Below are positions 58,980 to 64,000 of a stretch of DNA of 64,000 nucleotides, piece by piece (positions within the stretch are counted from its first letter, which is position 1; the number at the start of each line of letters is the position of its first letter). This stretch comes from Camarhynchus parvulus (Eukaryota; Chordata; Aves; Passeriformes; Thraupidae), in the NCBI RefSeq assembly GCF_901933205.1, contig NC_044600.1, positions 12,004,501 through 12,068,500 of the forward strand, read 5' to 3'. The notes beneath the pieces are model-generated. The model saw nothing but the letters and a program-made list of their open reading frames with translations. It ran no database searches and had not been told where the DNA came from. The position numbers and the translations under genes are program-made.

Positions 58980-61900
58980 ACAACTGCAATATTTACATAT
59001 TTCTTATCTTTTCCTCAGTTCTTTGGTATTTCAAGTCATGTCAGCCTCCCACTGGGGATCAGACCCTCTAGGCTGGATGCTGCAAGTATTTCCCTTAGAA
59101 TCAAACAGGAAATGTAGCAGAATATGTGTGAATTACTCATATTCACCAAGGAAATAACTGTGCTCTGAAAATTTGGGATGAAGAAATACCTCATCTAATA
59201 AACAATATTCATTTCTGAAAAAAAGAATAGCTCACTGATGCATTGCATAATTTTAGCATAAGGTTACATATGCTATCCCCAGTTTATGAGAAAGAGCATA
59301 ATTTTGAATTTCCAAGAACCAGCACATTACAGTGACACCTGTGAATATTCCTCCTACTCTGTGAACTGGGAATTAGCTCAGAAAGAAACCAAACTGCACT
59401 TCATGTGTAAGAGACTTGGCCTGTGCTCTGGGTATTTCTTGAAGCATATTTTCTTGCACACTGCTCACTGGAAAGATTTGTGTACGACTATTATATTGCA
59501 GGGGAAAATGAGGTTTGTGGAAAACCAGTACAAGAACCTGGAAATAGTCAATGGCAACATGAGAGGCAAAACAGGAAGCTCCATTACTTATCATTAATAG
59601 GAATAAAGAAGCTTAATTAGTACGAGCAGTTGCAGTGATCCTCAGAGGCTCTGGAGCTGATCCTGACTGCACACCTGCTTATCACACACCAGCAAGCAGG
59701 GACAAGCTGATCAGGCTTCTCACAGGAACTGCCACAAAGGAACAAGAAACCCAAGAAAAAACCAAACCTGTGTGACACATGTAAAGCCCCTGCTGAAGTG
59801 CAGAGGCTGAAGGGGGCCGAGCTGCAGGAACCCTCAGTGGGTCAGTCTGAGCTGGTCCAACCCTGTGTTTGGGGAGCCCCTGGGACAGAATTGGTGTGGC
59901 AGAGGTTTGACAGAAAAATGTGTGTTCTGGCAAGCTCCCTTTGAGGAAACATGGCTCTCAGGGATTTGGGACATAGGCAGGATCCAACTTAAGATGCCGG
60001 GAAATGCCTGGGCTCCTCATGGTAAATGAACTGTCAGCAGTAACAGAAAACAACTTTGAAAAGCTGGGCACTAATTCCAAGAATGAGGCAAAGAGCAAAG
60101 AATGAGGCACAGAGCAAAGAATGATCTGGTTGCATGTCTTTTTATGTTTCAATACCAAACTGCCTTCCAGCCCACAAACAACAATAGGTTTTGCTCAGTT
60201 GCCTGCTCTGCTGATATAACCTTATCTCTCCCAACACAAAGTGCAGTGATGGCTTTGCTGCTGCAGTCACCATCCTTCACAGCCACACTTACCTGCAGTC
60301 ACATAAAGGTAAACCTGACAAACATGTAAACATGGCTAGAGAGAAGTTTTGATGAACACCCACACTAGCCATTACCAACCAATGGAATGAGTTACAAGGA
60401 GCTGCTGAGCAATTGAAATTAAACATGGTGCTTTCTGATAATCACATAAATATAACAATCATATAAACAGTCATATAAATATAAACTGTGTGTATTAAAG
60501 ATTCTGCTTTTGCCACTTGAACTTTGAAGGGTTGTGTCCATCTTTGTCCATCCCCACAGTGACAATATGTCGTAATACTAATCTGCAAACATCCATTGTG
60601 AATCTCTTAATGCAAATAACCCACTTTTTGTAGTCATTCCATTAAAGAGATTACATTTGCAGAAGGATACAGGGCTTTAAAACGTTGTCACACCTTGCAG
60701 CCTATGAATGCAATGCATTTCTAAGTCTGCCTTGTCACAGGCAGCAGACACAGCATTCAAAAACCAGCAGCCTGCCTCTCTTAGCTTCAGAGGTAACAAA
60801 ACCAGGAGAAATTTCCTTGAATGTCAGACTGGGGAGGAGAACAATTCTGCTCAAATCACTGTTAGTGCTCACACAGTAATGCTGATGAGTGGCAATAAAT
60901 AATAAATAAAGGTGTACCTGACTTAGCAAACAGAGCCCTGCAGCGATCACCCGGCTGACACAGAGAGGTCCTGGCTCGGCACATGGGATGTGGGAGAGGA
61001 CTCAATTCCCACCCTGCAAAGGCAGTCCTGGGGACCTGGCAGGCACAGCCTCACTTGCTGGGACACCACTCTGCAGCAGGGGCTGTGGCTGCCAGTGATC
61101 CCCTCTCCCATCCAGGGCTTGGGAGGGGCTCTGACATCCCTGCTCCCTACAGAAATCCAGGATTCAATTCCTCCTCCTGGCCTTCACAGGCCTTTCTGTG
61201 GGTTTCATCCCCCAGAACTGACCACTGCTGCTCTGCAAAAGCCACACCTTGAAGTATTTGATCACCTACCCTTCAAAAAGCCTCAAGACCCCAGCAGTGC
61301 TCAAAGCTGCAATGACTGCCTCTGCTAGCAGTGAAAAAGCAATTACTCAAACCAACTGATGAAAGAATATTCAAGCTGAATATTTAAGGAGTTTCAGAAG
61401 CTTATCAGGGATCTCAATTTTGTGACTTGATTTCAAATTTCCTCTGTAAGTCATGTGTCAGAAAAAGAATGCAAATAAACAATGAAAAATATATTGAAAA
61501 TATTATTTCAGACAGCAGTAAAGTGAAACAATGCAATGCAAGATTATTTTCTCCTCTGCACGTGCTGAGTGATGACACAAATTCTCATTTCAAAAGATGC
61601 AAAAGGCTTTGTGCCCCAAAAGACAGAGCCTGATTACAAGCTTAATGGGTTGTTTAATTTGATAAAGTGCCAGTTTCTAAATAAAAACTGTGCTTTAAAT
61701 ATTTAATCAAATTTTGAACAGTCTTCCTTTTTTTTTTCCTTGTCTAAAAAAAGACACCAAAAAATTACATTTTTCTTTAAGCATCCAAAAATATTGACAG
61801 AGAAATTAAGCAGAAGAAGGAAGATTTAGGTAAATTTGAACCCATTTAGGTTCCTTCTAATCAAAGCAGTGAAGCTTCAGTGCAGAGCCCAGCTCCCTGT

Positions 61901-64000
61901 CAAACACATCACCCAACAGATTTGCCTGTGCCTTTTCCAATGGTTTACATACCCACAAGTGGCACAAGGAGGGGAGATTCTTTCCCTGGCATGCCCATGG
62001 CTCCTCACACCAAGCAGTGCGGCGCCACCACCACAGCCTGGCGTCCTCTCAGCACACATTCCCAGGGAACTGAGAGCCCTGGCATGAGGCTGGCAAGAGA
62101 ACAAACACACTGTGCATCAACCTCACCACAGGCACCCTCTGCCTCTCATCAAACCTCCTGCATTGCTGCCCTCTCCCACCTGCTTTGGTCTCCACTAAAT
62201 ATTGGTGGAGCCCCTGAGCAGTTCAGGACACCCCCTGACTGTCTTCCCTTCTGCCACATGGACTTGAGAAACCTATATATTTCCATCAAAAGATACAGCA
62301 AACATTTAAAATAACTAGAAAAGGGATGTCAAACAGTCCTGTTGGAACCCAGGCCAAGGCCACTGTCTGCTATTTTGCCACGCTGGGTATGACAAGGCAA
62401 AAGGAGGATGAAAATGAGTTTCTGGGGGCCCCTCTGAGCCAGAGGGATCCCCAGCCTGCCCCTGAAGGACCAGGGTGCCCAGACACTGTGGGAGCAGTGA
62501 GCTGGTGGCACAGGAGCCCTGGTGGCTTTAGCTTTGAGCCCAGCAGGGCTGGATCACCCACACTGAAGTGCCACACTCACGATGTCACTGCTGTCCCCTG
62601 GCAGGCTCTGGCCAAGGACCAGAGCACATCACAGCAGTCCAGCCCCAAAACCCAAGGGGCTTTTTCCTTTCCAAACACTCCCATGCATGCTCTCTCCAGT
62701 TGTCACCTCCCATGAGACAGAAAAGTTGCTGTCCCTTTTTTTGCCAAGGCCACAGCCCTGGACTCAGAGAGAAGGAAATGTGTTTGTGGGCAGAGGTGTC
62801 ACACCCCAGTGCCACACTGCGCCCTGCGTGCAGCAAGCCACTGTCACCTGGCCTGGTGGAGCAGGGATGGGAACAAGCCCTTCAGCAGGCACAGGGCTCA
62901 GCTCCTTGCAGAAATGGGTCTCAGGCAGCTGGGAACAAATTAACATTCAAGTGAGTCTGTTTGGATAGCAGAAAAAGCAAAAACTGCATGGCAAGTGCTC
63001 CCTTTTAGAGCAGCATTACAAGCCTGGCAGCTGTCCAGCTGGCACAGGAGCTCTCAAACAGTGAGCACACACCATTTAGCTGGTGATGTGTAAAGGGCAC
63101 CCCTCAACCATTCCTGCATTGAAAACTGTCTTGTGAAATGTTTGAACTTGGGTTGTATTCATACACCACCCAGATCAGCAGGGTACCATTCTGCACAGCT
63201 CTTAGTTCCAGGCTCTAAATAAACCCAGCATCGGTGTCACTCACCAGCAGTAACAACTTTTTTCAATTTGCCTGTTTTCCCTTTTTTTTTTTTTTGGCAC
63301 AGATGGCTGGGTGATGAAGTCATGGGTACTTCCTAACGTGACTGTTTTTACACCCTTCATTGTTTTAGCTATCAGAAGCTCACTGTGTTTGGAGCTGTAA
63401 AACCCACTGCACCCCCAGCTATAGTTTAAACTTCCCTGAAAGTTCCCTTTTCCAACCCCTTTTTCACTTATACCCTCACTGGATCAAGCATCACAGTCAG
63501 CTGTGCAAGGTGTGCTGCTCCTTTGTTTTGCCACAGAATATTTCAGCCAAGGCACAGGTGCCTCACAGCCCAGTCTGACTTTTCTAGAAGGGACCTGTCG
63601 GGACCATGTCTCTCCTCCACTGAGCATCGTGGGCACAAAGGGGCAAACCCAGAAGGAAGAATCCTCAAAGCAGCTGCCTGGAAGCATTTCTGCTTCCTCA
63701 GGTGCCAGGGCACTGCCCATGGCCCTTGAGAAGAGAGCAAACATTCATGCTGATGCCCCACAAGAGCTTCCTGCCATTTACAGAGGAATGAGAAAGAACT
63801 GATATCCATAGGCAGGGATATCACTCACCCACTCACAGGGAGCAGCTCTGGAGACTTCCAACCCCTGATATACTGACAGAGGGAATCACCATATTCAGGA
63901 AGGCTTCTGGAAGCCAAGGAACTCCAAACAATGCAAGTGGAAGCATGTTCTTCTCTAGGTCAGCTTACACCCACCGTACTCCCTCCATTGATAGCAGCGA
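58980..64000. other. Intergenic, no gene recognised
   Basis: Unique DNA. It is GC-richer at about 60950-61250 and 61950-62930, where overlapping open frames on both strands show no family features. A 20-base near-duplicate (AAAGAATGAGGCAMAGAGCA type) lies at about 60080-60122. A T-run lies at about 63280-63295. Confidence 0.55.

Overview
The window is vertebrate nuclear DNA, most likely from a bird. The evidence is an intron-split gene with a vertebrate CpG-island promoter, several CR1 LINE tails of the avian type, and a solo LTR that reads like the common bird ERVL-type LTR. There are no operons, ribosome binding sites, tRNA or rRNA genes, and no CRISPR arrays.

One protein-coding gene can be read with confidence: VMA21, the vacuolar H+-ATPase assembly chaperone. 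It lies on the minus strand, with three coding exons between 18800 (start codon) and 15444 (stop codon) that encode 102 residues. Every splice site is GT-AG and the reading frame closes exactly. Its 3' untranslated region probably runs left towards 11.5 kb. That stretch has taken in a solo LTR (14745-14984) and a copy of an unclassified dispersed repeat (about 12625-13470). Further copies of the same repeat lie in intron 2 and at 23.0-23.8 kb.

The VMA21 promoter is a CpG island (about 18430-18960) holding a perfect NRF1 palindrome and a perfect RFX X-box. Beside the X-box, on the plus strand, a short open exon ends in a consensus splice donor. It can be joined in frame to a second open exon beyond a purine-strand minisatellite, which suggests a divergent transcript, possibly encoding a 55-residue peptide. 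This is the most interesting unexplained structure in the window.

The rest is gene-poor. From 1 to 11.5 kb and from 19.6 to 64 kb I see no convincing coding exon. These stretches hold seven CR1 fragments (28.5, 34.4, 35.4, 36.7, 38.7, 42.1 and 58.8 kb), three GC-richer minisatellites (45.5, 53.2 and 55.1 kb), a 45-bp AT-rich tandem repeat (58.0 kb), a 300-bp block that is almost purely A+T (51.1 kb), an isolated CpG-rich patch (28.8-29.1 kb), and several AT-rich unique stretches with palindromic motifs that could be conserved regulatory elements. Most long open frames outside VMA21 come from minisatellites without stop codons or from CR1 remnants.

From general knowledge, VMA21 lies at human Xq28, and that region corresponds to chicken chromosome 4p and passerine chromosome 4A. 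The window is therefore probably from that chromosome arm. This placement is an inference, not something the sequence shows.
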